DNA of 64,000 bases. Origin: Caballeronia temeraria. GTDB taxonomy: Bacteria; Pseudomonadota; Gammaproteobacteria; Burkholderiales; Burkholderiaceae. The stretch is from the NCBI RefSeq assembly GCF_001544795.2, contig NZ_FCOI02000020.1:62001-126000 (forward strand), in the 5' to 3' direction. The notes under the pieces are model-generated. The model worked only from the letters and a program-made list of their open reading frames with translations. It was not told the origin of the DNA and did not search any database. The translations under genes were made by a program, and so were the position numbers. This document shows, in pieces, positions 1 to 8,139 of this stretch (position 1 is its first letter; the number at the start of each line of letters is the position of its first letter).

Positions 1-55
1 GGCGCCGCATCCGCCGCGCAGGGCTGCGGATGCGGATGCAGCACAACGAACGCGC

Positions 56-295
56 TCAGAGCAGACGCGGATCCTGCGCCTGAGGAACGGGTTGGCCAGG
101 CCACGACGCCGGAATGTGCAGATCCTTCAGGATCGCGGCGACGCCAGGCCACGACGCCGGAACTGACGGCGGCAATGGACCAGGGTTGCCGTTCGGCGGA
201 AGCGTGATCGTGGCGATGCCGCCGCGAATGGACGACATCGCGTCGCGGTGCAGGGTGTCGGTGCGTGGCAGATCGGTGATGCTCAGCGTAGCCAT
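56..295 (-). CDS. Small double-glycine-leader-like peptide, possible RiPP or secreted peptide precursor
   Basis: A 79-residue protein whose first 26 residues have the look of a peptide leader, ending in SSIRGG (residues 21-26), a double-glycine type processing site. The remainder is rich in Pro and Gly and carries the hexapeptide PASWPG twice. An AGGAG ribosome site sits seven bases before the ATG, so translation is well supported. No cysteine is present in the core, so lanthipeptide or disulfide chemistry is unlikely. No transporter or modification enzyme lies beside it in this window. What is seen is the leader-like motif and the repeats; a role as an exported or modified peptide is inference. 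It could equally be an uncharacterised small protein of a Burkholderiaceae-restricted family. Confidence 0.6.
   Translation of the reverse strand: MATLSITDLPRTDTLHRDAMSSIRGGIATITLPPNGNPGPLPPSVPASWPGVAAILKDLHIPASWPGQPVPQAQDPRLL
95..162. repeat. Direct repeat of 20 bp inside the small peptide gene
   Basis: The 20-base unit at 95-114 recurs exactly at 143-162, 48 bases apart. It encodes the duplicated PASWPG segment of the small peptide, so the repeat looks like an in-frame duplication of 16 codons. Confidence 0.9.
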
Positions 296-653
296 GATTG
301 GTCTCCTGGCAAAAGTGAAGTGAATGGCGTGAAAGCCGCCACCCGTTCTTTTGCATGAGGCGTGCCAATGAGCGCGAAAGACGCCGATTCCCGGTTTGAG
401 TCGAATTTCTGGGCGAATTCAAGTGATTCGAAGACGAATCCACGCGTGTGTTTGCACCATGCGATGGACGCGAACAACAGTCCGATGGTTCGATGTCGGT
501 AAATGCCAGACATATGAGCCGCGCGGCAGCGTGAGCCACGCATCACTGCCCCGTCGCTTGCCATTGGAGGATCGGATGCGTGGCGCCGGCAGGCATCGCC
601 CAGACGCCCCCCCCCCGCGCTGAAGTCGTATCCCTTGAAACTGGATTGCTGAC
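296..653. other. Intergenic stretch with a decayed ORF start, no intact gene
   Basis: No convincing coding sequence. On the minus strand an ATG at 657-655 overlaps the stop of the CoA-transferase remnant as ATGA and begins MSQQSSFKGYDF, which looks like the start of a former co-transcribed gene. After about fourteen codons it runs into a ten-G run (607-616 on the plus strand is C10). Beyond that neither frame reads like a protein family. The part next to 296 holds the ribosome site and presumably the promoter of the small peptide gene. Confidence 0.5.
607..616. repeat. Homopolymer tract of ten C
   Basis: Ten consecutive C on the plus strand lie within the decayed ORF start upstream of the small peptide gene. 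Such tracts are prone to slipped-strand length change. Here it sits in what looks like a dead reading frame. Confidence 0.85.
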
Positions 654-1031
654 TCATCTGCGCCGTGCTTCGTGGTTGTGCTCGCCGAGTTCGGGACCAA
701 CGCTTCGGATGCTCCCCGGCGTGTCCGACAGCCGCGGCGCCACGTTCTGCATTTTCAGCATGCCGAAGCGCGGATGAGCGATTTCGATGGTCGCCTGGCG
801 CGCCCTGAAGTGCGTATCTTCCAGCATCTCGGCCGCGCGGAAGATGTCGCCGCCCGGCACGCCCGCTTCATCGAGCACGCGACCTAGCGCTTCGCGATCG
901 AAGGCGGCGGTCCAGTCGGCGATGATCTGGTCGAGCACGGCCTGATTCGATCCACGCGCGGTATGCGTTGCGTAGGCCGGGTCGGTGGAGAGTTCCGGCT
1001 GTCCCATCGCGGCGACCAGCCGCTTGAACAC
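654..1031 (-). pseudogene. CaiB/BaiF-type CoA-transferase, C-terminal remnant
   Basis: The 125 residues resemble the C-terminal third of family III (CaiB/BaiF) CoA-transferases: the A-Y-A-T-x-x-x-R segment, the region leading into AGVPGGDI, and the HFRARQ stretch followed by the acidic-proline tail. Intact members are about 400 residues, so roughly the first two thirds are missing. Immediately upstream, the opposite strand carries the C-terminal tail of a LysR regulator. CoA-transferase genes are often divergent from a LysR gene, so one deletion across the shared promoter and both gene starts would produce this arrangement. The family assignment is solid by motif; the deletion history is inference. 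Confidence 0.7.
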
Positions 1032-1042
1032 GCCCGACGCTC

Positions 1043-1147
1043 ATGCGCACGCTCGGCGTCTTGCGTCGTCGGGATCATTCGCTGTCGCCGGCTGCGCTCG
1101 CGGTGCGGGAACTGTTGCAGGAGGTTGTCGCGAAGACGATTGAATGA
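1043..1147 (+). pseudogene. LysR-type regulator, C-terminal remnant
   Basis: Thirty-four codons read MRTLGVLRRRDHSLSPAAL and on to a TGA. The pattern of a basic RRR followed by S-P-A-A and a Leu-rich helix is the usual tail of LysR-family effector domains. It is too short to function and has no DNA-binding domain. The ATG is probably an internal Met of the former gene. It abuts the CoA-transferase remnant on the other strand about eleven bases away, which marks the presumed deletion junction near 1031-1043. Confidence 0.6.
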
Positions 1148-1223
1148 GGTCGAGCGGCAGCGGTTGGGCGGCGCTGGCTGGCTAAAGTGCAGATCTCGTA
1201 TTCGAGCAACAACGACCGCCGGA

Positions 1224-2180
1224 TCAACCGCCCACGCCGATATCGCACGCGAGCCATTCTTCCTGCTCCTCGAACCGCCGCAGCCATGCACCCAGCACGT
1301 CGGGCCGGGCGAACGGCCCGGCCAAAGGCGTCGGGTCATCGAGCAGCAATGGCGCGATCAATCGTGCGACATGAACATACGTATCGAAGTCTTCGTATGC
1401 GTTGATGTCGCCCAGCAGCGGCTTCGGGCCGGCCGCGATCGCGAGCGCATGCCGGCCCGCTCGACGGAAAATCTTCTGCGCGGCAAGTGCGCCGTCGGCG
1501 TTTTCTATGCTTGCGAGGTCCAGCTTCATCGCGCGCGCATAGTCGCGGCCGATCAGCGTGAGCCAGTTCGCGCCCGGCATGCCACGCATCGCGTCCCACT
1601 GCAACGAAGTCCGATCGATGATCTGCACCGCCCAACAGCGTTTCGCGAGCGCCGCCATGCGCATGTGCGCGGTGAAGACCGCGCCGCTTCGATGCTCGAA
1701 CACGTAACCGCCGGTCGCCCACGAAAGCGGCAGCGCGTCGATGAGCCATGCGGTCAGCTCCGATAACACGCCCGGAGGCGTGCCATCGGCGAAGCGCACG
1801 AAGAGGTGGCTCGCGCGATCGGTATCGGGCACGGGCGCGACATCGACGAATTCCCAGACGTTGGCCTGTGACGTCTGCTGAACATCGCTCGCGAGTTGCA
1901 GATAGTGCGTGCCGCCCTCGCACGGCCATGTCTCGCACAGGCTCGCGATGAAACTTGGAGTCCTAACGTTCTCGACGTCCTGCCATTCGATCTGCGCCGC
2001 CGCGCGATAGCGTGTCAGACGCTGATCGAGCCATCCCGCCTGCAGCTTGTTCAGCAGCGTTCGCAACGCTTCGGCGTGCGCAGCGAGCCGCCCCCGAATG
2101 AACACGACAAATGCGAGACACGGAGCGACATCGGCGGTCGCCCGCTTGATCGGGTCGATGGATGCGAAAGAGTCGGCCAT
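1224..2180 (-). CDS. TsiV-like (DUF3396) type VI immunity family protein
   Basis: This 318-residue protein resembles the DUF3396 family, now linked to T6SS immunity (TsiV). Supporting features are the N-terminal hydrophobic strand with FVVFIRGRL, the central aromatic-rich region with HLFVRFADG, and the late NWLTLIGRDYA and DINAYEDFDTY segments typical of this family. It has no signal peptide and is probably cytoplasmic. It is the last gene of the minus-strand Hcp-VgrG island, downstream of a toxin candidate, the usual place for the immunity gene. It follows the propeller-like gene by 16 bases. Which of the two proteins neutralises the toxin cannot be told from sequence. Confidence 0.6.
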   Translation of the reverse strand: MADSFASIDPIKRATADVAPCLAFVVFIRGRLAAHAEALRTLLNKLQAGWLDQRLTRYRAAAQIEWQDVENVRTPSFIASLCETWPCEGGTHYLQLASDVQQTSQANVWEFVDVAPVPDTDRASHLFVRFADGTPPGVLSELTAWLIDALPLSWATGGYVFEHRSGAVFTAHMRMAALAKRCWAVQIIDRTSLQWDAMRGMPGANWLTLIGRDYARAMKLDLASIENADGALAAQKIFRRAGRHALAIAAGPKPLLGDINAYEDFDTYVHVARLIAPLLLDDPTPLAGPFARPDVLGAWLRRFEEQEEWLACDIGVGG

Positions 2181-2196
2181 GTCGTCGTCCGTCGAT

Positions 2197-3171
2197 TCAA
2201 AACTCGAGTATCGTCCAAGGCCAGCTGTCCGTGTAGGGCGCGTACTCGACCACGGATGGCGGAGGCTGATCCGGCGGAACGAAATAGGCGCGGTCGCCCG
2301 CTATCCAGATCGTCACGGCCGCGAACGTCGTCCGGATCATTTGCACATCGCGGCCGATCAACTCCGCCGCGCCCTCCTCGGCAGCAAAAAGAATGCGGTC
2401 CTTCAGCCTGTCCATGCCGAGCAGCGGCACCTCGTAACGGCCGAATTCGGTGAAGCCGCCCGCAGCCGTCCCTTGCACCAGACGTTCGAGTTCACCCGAT
2501 GCCGCGATCAACATGTCCTGCCCTTCGAAGCGGCAGATGCCGGTCAGACTCTCGCTCGGATCCACCGGGCCGGGCACGCTCAGTGGCCGCCATGTGGCGC
2601 CGTCGAAATGGAGCAAGGTCTGCATCGCGCCGACTGCATAGACATCGCCGGGACTGCCTGCGAACGCGCGTATCGTCCGCTCGCCGTTGCCCGGTCCCTC
2701 GTGTTGCTGCACCCACGCGCGGCCATCCCAATGATAGATGTGGCCGCCGTAGGTGCCGGCAAAGACATCGTCGTCCGAGTTGCCCCACAACACCGTGAGA
2801 TTCGGCGGCAAGCGCGTGGAGCGCAGTACAGGAAGATCGGTCGCCGACCACGCGGGCGAACCGCCCTCGGTCCGGTAAGACACCGCGCCCGCGGGCGGCG
2901 GCCATGTGACGCGAGCCGTGGTCGCAACGGTACCGTCGGCGCTACCCGTCCACACCGAGCCTTGGGGCGAAGCCCAGAGGCAACGCAGCGAATCGTTCGT
3001 TTCCAGAACGCGTTGGGGGACGGCTCCCACCGGCTGATCCGCCGGCAACGTGAACACGTCGCCCGTCGCGCTCGCAATGTCGCCCTCTTCATAATCGATG
3101 AACAGCAGGTACAGTTCGTCGCCCGCTCGCGCCGCAGCAAGCACTTCGGTGCACATTTCCGTTTCGCTCAT
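2197..3171 (-). CDS. Beta-propeller-like protein of the T6SS effector island
   Basis: This 324-residue protein has recurrent strand motifs such as GNSDDDVFAGTYGGHIYHWDG and GSPGDVYAVGAMQTLLHFDG, with roughly 45-residue spacing and W-D/F-D-G turns, as in WD40- or Kelch-like propellers. There is no signal peptide and no catalytic motif I recognise. A clear AGGAG site lies seven bases before the ATG. It sits between the toxin candidate and the TsiV-like gene, so it may be a second immunity protein, an effector chaperone or an effector-binding scaffold. The fold call comes from repeat pattern only. Confidence 0.5.
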   Translation of the reverse strand: MSETEMCTEVLAAARAGDELYLLFIDYEEGDIASATGDVFTLPADQPVGAVPQRVLETNDSLRCLWASPQGSVWTGSADGTVATTARVTWPPPAGAVSYRTEGGSPAWSATDLPVLRSTRLPPNLTVLWGNSDDDVFAGTYGGHIYHWDGRAWVQQHEGPGNGERTIRAFAGSPGDVYAVGAMQTLLHFDGATWRPLSVPGPVDPSESLTGICRFEGQDMLIAASGELERLVQGTAAGGFTEFGRYEVPLLGMDRLKDRILFAAEEGAAELIGRDVQMIRTTFAAVTIWIAGDRAYFVPPDQPPPSVVEYAPYTDSWPWTILEF

Positions 3172-3181
3172 GATTCGGCTC

Positions 3182-3811
3182 CTAACCGCGTTTTCCGGTC
3201 ACTGCCTTCTTTGCCGCTGTCGCCGCCTTTTTTAGCGCGACCTGCTCTTTCGTCGGATCCCAGGGATTGCGCAGCTTCGTCTTCGCGGTGATGCCGGCAT
3301 CCTCGAACGCTTGCTCGGCAAGCAGGCGAATGCATTTGGCCGCCTTGTCGATGAGGTCGTCGCGATCGAGCGTCGAATCCTTGATCTCGCGTCGCTTCTT
3401 TCCATCCTTGAGCGCCTTTTTCGTGGCCTCTTCGTACTTTTTCATCCATTCGTCACGCGTCGCATTCGTACCGTTCAGTTCGTTTTGCTGAGAAAACTCT
3501 CGCATGGGGTCCGTGAGAAGCTTGTGCTCCTGCCCCTCGGACTGGCCATCGCTCACCATCCACGTCAATGCGCCGCTCGTGCTGTAGTCTCCGCAATCGC
3601 CGAACTTCGGGCCTGACCGCCCCGACTCATGCATCGCGGAACAAGGAAGAATATGCTCCGCCTGATACCGCTTCTTCGTGCCCTGCATCTCTTCGTGCGT
3701 TCCCATTTTGATCGGCGGATCGAACTGCGCGAATATCTGCGCGCAATTCATCTTGTCCTTCGCACCGGCCTTCACCAGCTTGGCCTGGACCATCGCTGCC
3801 GTCTCCGCCAT
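3182..3811 (-). CDS. Putative T6SS effector, nuclease-like toxin candidate
   Basis: A 209-residue basic protein encoded directly after the PAAR-like gene, the position of a cargo effector. Residues about 50-60 read QAEHILPCSAM, resembling the A-x-H core of HNH/Endo VII-type polymorphic toxins (AHH, LHH, GHH groups). A second conserved-looking patch GQEHKLLTDP lies about 45 residues later. The C-terminal third is a Lys/Ala-rich helix (KKAATAAKKAV). I could not assign it to a named toxin family. The nuclease suggestion rests on the His-containing motifs and the context of PAAR-like protein upstream and immunity candidates downstream. Cytoplasmic DNA or RNA of a competitor would be the expected target if correct. 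Confidence 0.5.
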   Translation of the reverse strand: MAETAAMVQAKLVKAGAKDKMNCAQIFAQFDPPIKMGTHEEMQGTKKRYQAEHILPCSAMHESGRSGPKFGDCGDYSTSGALTWMVSDGQSEGQEHKLLTDPMREFSQQNELNGTNATRDEWMKKYEEATKKALKDGKKRREIKDSTLDRDDLIDKAAKCIRLLAEQAFEDAGITAKTKLRNPWDPTKEQVALKKAATAAKKAVTGKRG

Positions 3812-3817
3812 GATCGC

Positions 3818-4186
3818 TCACATCTGGTTGCCCATGCCGGTGCTGCCCGTGAACGCGACATACGCGCCTTCCGCCTTCACGTTCGTGCTGCCGGTCAGGA
3901 TGTAACAACTCGATCCCGTCTTCAGACTCACGACCTCCTTCTGCGTGCCGGGTTCATTGCCGTTGCACGCACTCACCGCAGAGTTGAGCGTGAACACGGG
4001 CTTCCCGCCGATCTTCACGTGGCGCGTATCGTCGTCGAGCCGGCCGGTGCCGTCGGCGGTCAGGATGGGATACGGCACGGGCAGCGGGCTCGGCGCGGCC
4101 GGCGTGATGCACACGCTCGGGTTCATGTAGACGACCTGATGACCGCTCGATTCGCTCGCGATCTCCTTGCTGTTCGCGGTGATCAT
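3818..4186 (-). CDS. DUF4150 PAAR-like spike tip protein
   Basis: This 122-residue protein has the DUF4150 pattern: a Pro-rich opening with NPSVCITPAAPSPLPVPYP, the KIGGKPVF strand, a TGSSCYILTGSTNVKAEG segment and a closing FTGSTGMGNQM. DUF4150 proteins act like PAAR tips that cap the VgrG spike and present cargo effectors. It starts with an ATGA overlap on the ketosynthase-like gene and is followed after six bases by the toxin candidate, which it probably carries. The canonical PAAR repeats are absent, as is normal for this family. Confidence 0.8.
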   Translation of the reverse strand: MITANSKEIASESSGHQVVYMNPSVCITPAAPSPLPVPYPILTADGTGRLDDDTRHVKIGGKPVFTLNSAVSACNGNEPGTQKEVVSLKTGSSCYILTGSTNVKAEGAYVAFTGSTGMGNQM

Positions 4187-5247
4187 GCTGCGCGCGCCTC
4201 CTCGATGTCATCCGCGCCGAGCAGCACGGCCCCGCGCGCGCCGTCGTCGGAGCAGCCGGTGATCACGGCGGTGTCGTCGTCGGCGATGTGCAGACGCCAT
4301 GCTTCGGCCGCCAGCACGGCGAGCAGCGGCATCGCGGCAGCGCCCGGATCGCCGAGTTCCTTCAAGGGCATCTTCAGACCGGCGCGCGGACCCAGCACAT
4401 CGGCAAGACGCGGAATCACGTTCTGCAACTCCTGCGCCGCATAGTCTTCGTGCGAGACATCGAGCAGCCACGCGTTGCTGCGCCCGCCCGCCGCGCGCAG
4501 CGGCGTCAACGCGCGATCCAGCGCGCCATTCAGCCCCGCCGCCTTCGATGTCTCCTCGCTTCCCACGGGATGCGGCTCGCGCGCGGCGCCGATGCCGTAC
4601 ACGCCGATATCCACCGGCGCACGAGCCGCTTCGAGCACGATGAACGCCGCCGCTTCGCCGGGCCGCACGCCGTCGACGTTCTCGCTGGTCAGCAAGCGCT
4701 GCGACCGTTCGAGCGCTTCGAGCACGCGCCAGTCGTGCAGCGAATCCACGCCGCCCCAGATCACCAGCCGGCCCTCGCCGATGCGCCGCACCGCATGCGC
4801 GAGCGCGGGCGATCCGGCCGCGCGTCCGAACGGAAAGACCTCGATGTCGATATCGGGAAAGACCGCGCCGAAGCACTCGCGCAGACGGCGGATCACGTCA
4901 TCGCCCTCGTAGTGCGCAGAAAGGCACAGCATCAGCAGCGCCGGACGCCGGCCCCGCGTGGCGTCGCCGATGTCGCGCCCCGTATCGCGCAAGCGCGCGC
5001 AGAGTCCGTCGAGCGCCTGCCGCCCGAGCGCCTCGATGCGCCCGATCCCCGCGACGTCCGGCGGCACCGACGGCGCGCGGCAGAACATCACGCGTTCGCC
5101 CGCGGCATCGACGAAACGCGACTGCGTGACGTTGCACAGCCCGGCGCGCAGCAGCAGCAGCGTTTCGGCTGCGCTCTCGCCGAGGCTCGTGACGGCATCC
5201 CACGCGACGCATCGCGCCAGCGCCGTCTGATCGCGCAGCGTGCTCAT
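4183..5247 (-). CDS. Ketosynthase-like (thiolase fold) protein of the T6SS island
   Basis: A 354-residue protein starting at the ATG that overlaps the DUF2169 stop (ATGA at 5244-5247). It has the thiolase/beta-ketoacyl synthase layout: an N-terminal half with LLMLCLSAH and RLVIWGGVDSLHD, then the ENVDGVRPGEAAAFIVLE segment corresponding to the G-E-G-A region of FabF-like enzymes, and a C-terminal half ending in a small Gly/Ala-rich strand. The usual ACSS nucleophile context is not present, so it is probably not a condensing enzyme. Such proteins recur between DUF2169 and DUF4150 genes in proteobacterial VgrG islands, where they may help load effectors; that role is not established. A longer in-frame start exists but runs back into the upstream gene. 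Confidence 0.7.
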   Translation of the reverse strand: MSTLRDQTALARCVAWDAVTSLGESAAETLLLLRAGLCNVTQSRFVDAAGERVMFCRAPSVPPDVAGIGRIEALGRQALDGLCARLRDTGRDIGDATRGRRPALLMLCLSAHYEGDDVIRRLRECFGAVFPDIDIEVFPFGRAAGSPALAHAVRRIGEGRLVIWGGVDSLHDWRVLEALERSQRLLTSENVDGVRPGEAAAFIVLEAARAPVDIGVYGIGAAREPHPVGSEETSKAAGLNGALDRALTPLRAAGGRSNAWLLDVSHEDYAAQELQNVIPRLADVLGPRAGLKMPLKELGDPGAAAMPLLAVLAAEAWRLHIADDDTAVITGCSDDGARGAVLLGADDIEEARAA

Positions 5248-6266
5248 ACGCGATACTCCTTCGCCTGCACGCGAATGGCCGTGAAGCGGTCGCGCGTCTT
5301 CGGCGGGCAGCGAAAGATCGCGCGCCACACCAATTCGAGGATGAGCGCATCGCTGTCCACGACGACCGTATCGAGCGCGGGACGCCGCTGCACGAGCGCG
5401 CCGTCGATGAGCGCATCGACCGCAATGCGCCATCTCGGCAAGCGAAAGCCAAGCTCCGCCGATGCATGTACGCCCGCCGCCGTGACGCGCTCGCCGCCCT
5501 GCAACGGCGGATCGAAGATGAGGTCCGGCGACGCGCAGTTCTCATGCTCCGCGCGATAGTCGGCCGGTCGCGCGGGATAAACGTGCTTGAGCCAGGCGGC
5601 GTCGCAGGTGCCCATCGTCAGACGGCGCGGCGCGTAGCTGCGGCCGATGGGTGCGCACCCGGCAGGCACGTATCGGCCGCCCGCAATGCCGATCGGCGCG
5701 TCCGGCGCCTCGATCTGCGGCGCGAGCGTGCCGATCAGCGCCGCGGGAACCCGCGCGATGCCGCTGCCGACCGGATTGCGCGCCTCTTCGAGCGGCCGCT
5801 GCGGATCGCTCAGATCCAGCCCGCCGTATGCGCGCGACCACGCGAGCGGCGTCGCGGTCAGCGCGAGGCTCGCGCCCGGCACGACACCGTGCGGCGCGCG
5901 TTGCCAGAGCCGCGCGCCCCAGACGCGCAGCCGCTTCACGCGCCCCGCCACGGAAAGCGCGACATCGACGCCCGGCTGCGCGCGCATCGACGGCGGCATC
6001 GCGTGACCGGCGAGCACGACGTCCGTGCCGCGCTTCGCGAGCCCATAGTCCGCCGGCAGCCGGATATCGGGGATGTGCGCCGGTCCCCACATCACGTCGC
6101 CCATGCGCACTGCGCGCGGCGTTTCGCTCGGCATCAGCGCTTCGCCCGGACGAATGTCGTACGACGCCTTGACGATCACGATCCGCGCTTCGGCGCCGTC
6201 GCGATCGATGATCGGCAGCACGTCCGCGAGCAGGTCGCTGTGATTGTGAAAAGCGGGCTCGTCCAT
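5244..6266 (-). CDS. DUF2169 family T6SS adaptor
   Basis: This 340-residue protein matches DUF2169: an opening with IVIVKASYDIRPG, the DVMWGPAHIPDIRLPADYGL region, the WSRAYGGLDL motif and N-P-V-G-S-G later on. DUF2169 proteins are adaptors or chaperones that pair PAAR or PAAR-like tips and their effectors with VgrG. I chose the ATG at 6266, six bases after the upstream stop, because the earlier start would lie inside that gene. It overlaps the next gene by four bases, indicating translational coupling. Confidence 0.8.
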   Translation of the reverse strand: MDEPAFHNHSDLLADVLPIIDRDGAEARIVIVKASYDIRPGEALMPSETPRAVRMGDVMWGPAHIPDIRLPADYGLAKRGTDVVLAGHAMPPSMRAQPGVDVALSVAGRVKRLRVWGARLWQRAPHGVVPGASLALTATPLAWSRAYGGLDLSDPQRPLEEARNPVGSGIARVPAALIGTLAPQIEAPDAPIGIAGGRYVPAGCAPIGRSYAPRRLTMGTCDAAWLKHVYPARPADYRAEHENCASPDLIFDPPLQGGERVTAAGVHASAELGFRLPRWRIAVDALIDGALVQRRPALDTVVVDSDALILELVWRAIFRCPPKTRDRFTAIRVQAKEYRV

Positions 6267-6271
6267 GACGT

Positions 6272-7633
6272 TCAGCTCCGCTCGCGCAACCATGCGCCGA
6301 TACACCGGAGCGCCTGCCGCTGCACGCCGACGAAATCATGCACGCTGAAGCGCGGCACACGCGATGCCGTCGCCGCGCGCATCTCCAGATAAAGCGTGTC
6401 GCGTTCCTCGCGCGAGCCGGGGCCGTCGCGAAGCAGTTCGAGCAGCAGCGCGAGCGACAGCGCGCGGCCATCGCGATAACGCACGCCATAACGAAAATGC
6501 GACGCGCGCTGTTCCCAGAGCGAGGCGGTCTCGCGCGCGTTCGCTTTGGCATCGCGTGCATCGGATGCATCGCATGCAATGCCCGTGATGGTCTGAATGG
6601 ACCGCCGTGCGCCGATGGCCGCCTCGGAATCCGCCGCGTGCCGCGCCAGCACCGACAGCAAATCCGGCACGAGATCGACGACGCCCAGCCGGGCCGCCGC
6701 CCGGATGCCCGCGCGCGGATCGGCGCCTTGCAGCAGCCGCGCGATGGCGGGCGCATCCGCCGCGCGGCCGAAGAGCGCGACGCAATGGGCGGCATCGGCC
6801 CAGCCGGGCGCATCGCCACGCATGCACCACGACGCGAAATCGTGCGCACGCGCCGCGCCGATGCTCACGCCCGCGCGCAACGCGAGACGCACGCGCGTCT
6901 CGGCATGAAGCATGTCGAAGCATGGCTGAAGCGCTTCCTCGCACGCGCGCGGCTCGTAGCCCGCGAGCGGCGCGCCGAGCGCGGCGGTGCTGACGCCGAG
7001 ATCCGGATCGCGCAGGGCCGCGTGCCACGCAGCTTCGGCAAGCGTGCCCCGGAACGCCAGCACGCGAACGCATGCCTCGCGAATGCGCGCCTGCGGATCG
7101 CACAGCCATGGCGCGAGCGCATCGTCGAAACCGGGATGCGGGCACACGCCGAGCGCTTCCACCGCCGCCCTCGCCTCCGGCGCGCTGCGCATGACCGCGC
7201 GCCTGAAAATGCCCAGCGCCTGCGTGTGCAGCGCAGGATCGTCGACGGTGCCGAGCGTGAGCAGCGCCGCGAAGACACGTCCCGGGTCCGCGAGATCCGG
7301 ATCGAGCGCGAGGCGGATCACCAGCGCCAGCGCATCCGGCCCGAGCGCGACGATCGCGTTGATCTGCGCGAGCAGCCGCTGCTCGGCGCGCGCCGGAAGC
7401 TGCCAACGCTCATCGGCGAGCGGCTCGCGATGCACGCGCAGCGCCGACGCCGTATCGAAGCATTCGCGCGCCGCGTGCCGTCTGAAACGGGCGATATCGT
7501 CCGCGTCGCGCACCGGCCCCCGCACACTGAGCGGCGCGCGGGTCTCGCGGGCGTGCTCGCGCGGCGGCCCGACCCAGGTCGCCGCGAGTCCGAGACACGC
7601 GGGAACGTCGGTCAGGGCAAGTGCCGTGCGCAT
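6272..7633 (-). CDS. TIGR02270-like HEAT-repeat protein
   Basis: This 453-residue protein is built of Ala/Leu/Arg helical repeats through its middle (for example DPQARIREACVRVLAFRG and GADPRAGIRAAARLG), as in the TIGR02270 family found in T6SS VgrG islands. No membrane segment or catalytic motif is visible. The ATG at 7633 gives the family's usual length; a longer open frame upstream is low-quality sequence overlapping the DUF6484 gene. It lies 14 bases after the DUF6484 gene. A scaffold or adaptor role for effector delivery is likely by context but unproven. Confidence 0.7.
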   Translation of the reverse strand: MRTALALTDVPACLGLAATWVGPPREHARETRAPLSVRGPVRDADDIARFRRHAARECFDTASALRVHREPLADERWQLPARAEQRLLAQINAIVALGPDALALVIRLALDPDLADPGRVFAALLTLGTVDDPALHTQALGIFRRAVMRSAPEARAAVEALGVCPHPGFDDALAPWLCDPQARIREACVRVLAFRGTLAEAAWHAALRDPDLGVSTAALGAPLAGYEPRACEEALQPCFDMLHAETRVRLALRAGVSIGAARAHDFASWCMRGDAPGWADAAHCVALFGRAADAPAIARLLQGADPRAGIRAAARLGVVDLVPDLLSVLARHAADSEAAIGARRSIQTITGIACDASDARDAKANARETASLWEQRASHFRYGVRYRDGRALSLALLLELLRDGPGSREERDTLYLEMRAATASRVPRFSVHDFVGVQRQALRCIGAWLRERS

Positions 7634-7647
7634 GATGCCGGGCCTCG

Positions 7648-8106
7648 TCAGTTGAGCTTGATCATCGGCGCGAGCAATTCGAGCAGCCGGTGACCGCGCG
7701 CCGTGAAGCGCTTGCAGGCGAGTTCCACGTCGCCGTCGCGGCCGAGCGTGAGGCGCGCGCCGCCGTTGCGCAGCACGATGTCGCCCTGCGCTTCCAGCAC
7801 AAGCTTCGGCGGCCTCGCGGCGCGTTCGGCGGGCGCGGTGATCGCATCCGGCTGCGCATACGGAACGATCTTGCCGATCACCACGCCGCGCCCGCCCGAT
7901 GCGTCCGCGAGCCACACGAGCACGTCGTCGCCGGCGCAGAGCGCGACGGCTTCGCCGCCCGTCGCAAGCACGCGGCATTCGGCCATGCGCGCCGTTTCAC
8001 CGATTTGCACGGTCACCGCGCCGCCGTCCTCGGCGGCCAGCACGCGCGCGGCGCAGACCGGCGCGGGCGGAAGAATCGACGATAAAACCTCGGACATGTT
8101 GGACAC
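7648..8106 (-). CDS. DUF6484 domain protein of the VgrG island
   Basis: This 152-residue protein has beta-rich segments ARVLAAEDGGAVTVQIG, DDVLVWLADASGGRGVVIGKI and a C-terminal KLVLEAQGDIVLRNGGARL that resembles the needle strands of VgrG. This fits DUF6484, a small family that follows vgrG. I prefer the GTG start at 8106 because GGGAG is six bases upstream; the ATG three codons later is too far from it. It lies 33 bases after vgrG. It may extend or stabilise the spike. Confidence 0.65.
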   Translation of the reverse strand: MSNMSEVLSSILPPAPVCAARVLAAEDGGAVTVQIGETARMAECRVLATGGEAVALCAGDDVLVWLADASGGRGVVIGKIVPYAQPDAITAPAERAARPPKLVLEAQGDIVLRNGGARLTLGRDGDVELACKRFTARGHRLLELLAPMIKLN

Positions 8107-8139
8107 GATTCGCTCCCGGCGATGAAGGCAGACACACGC

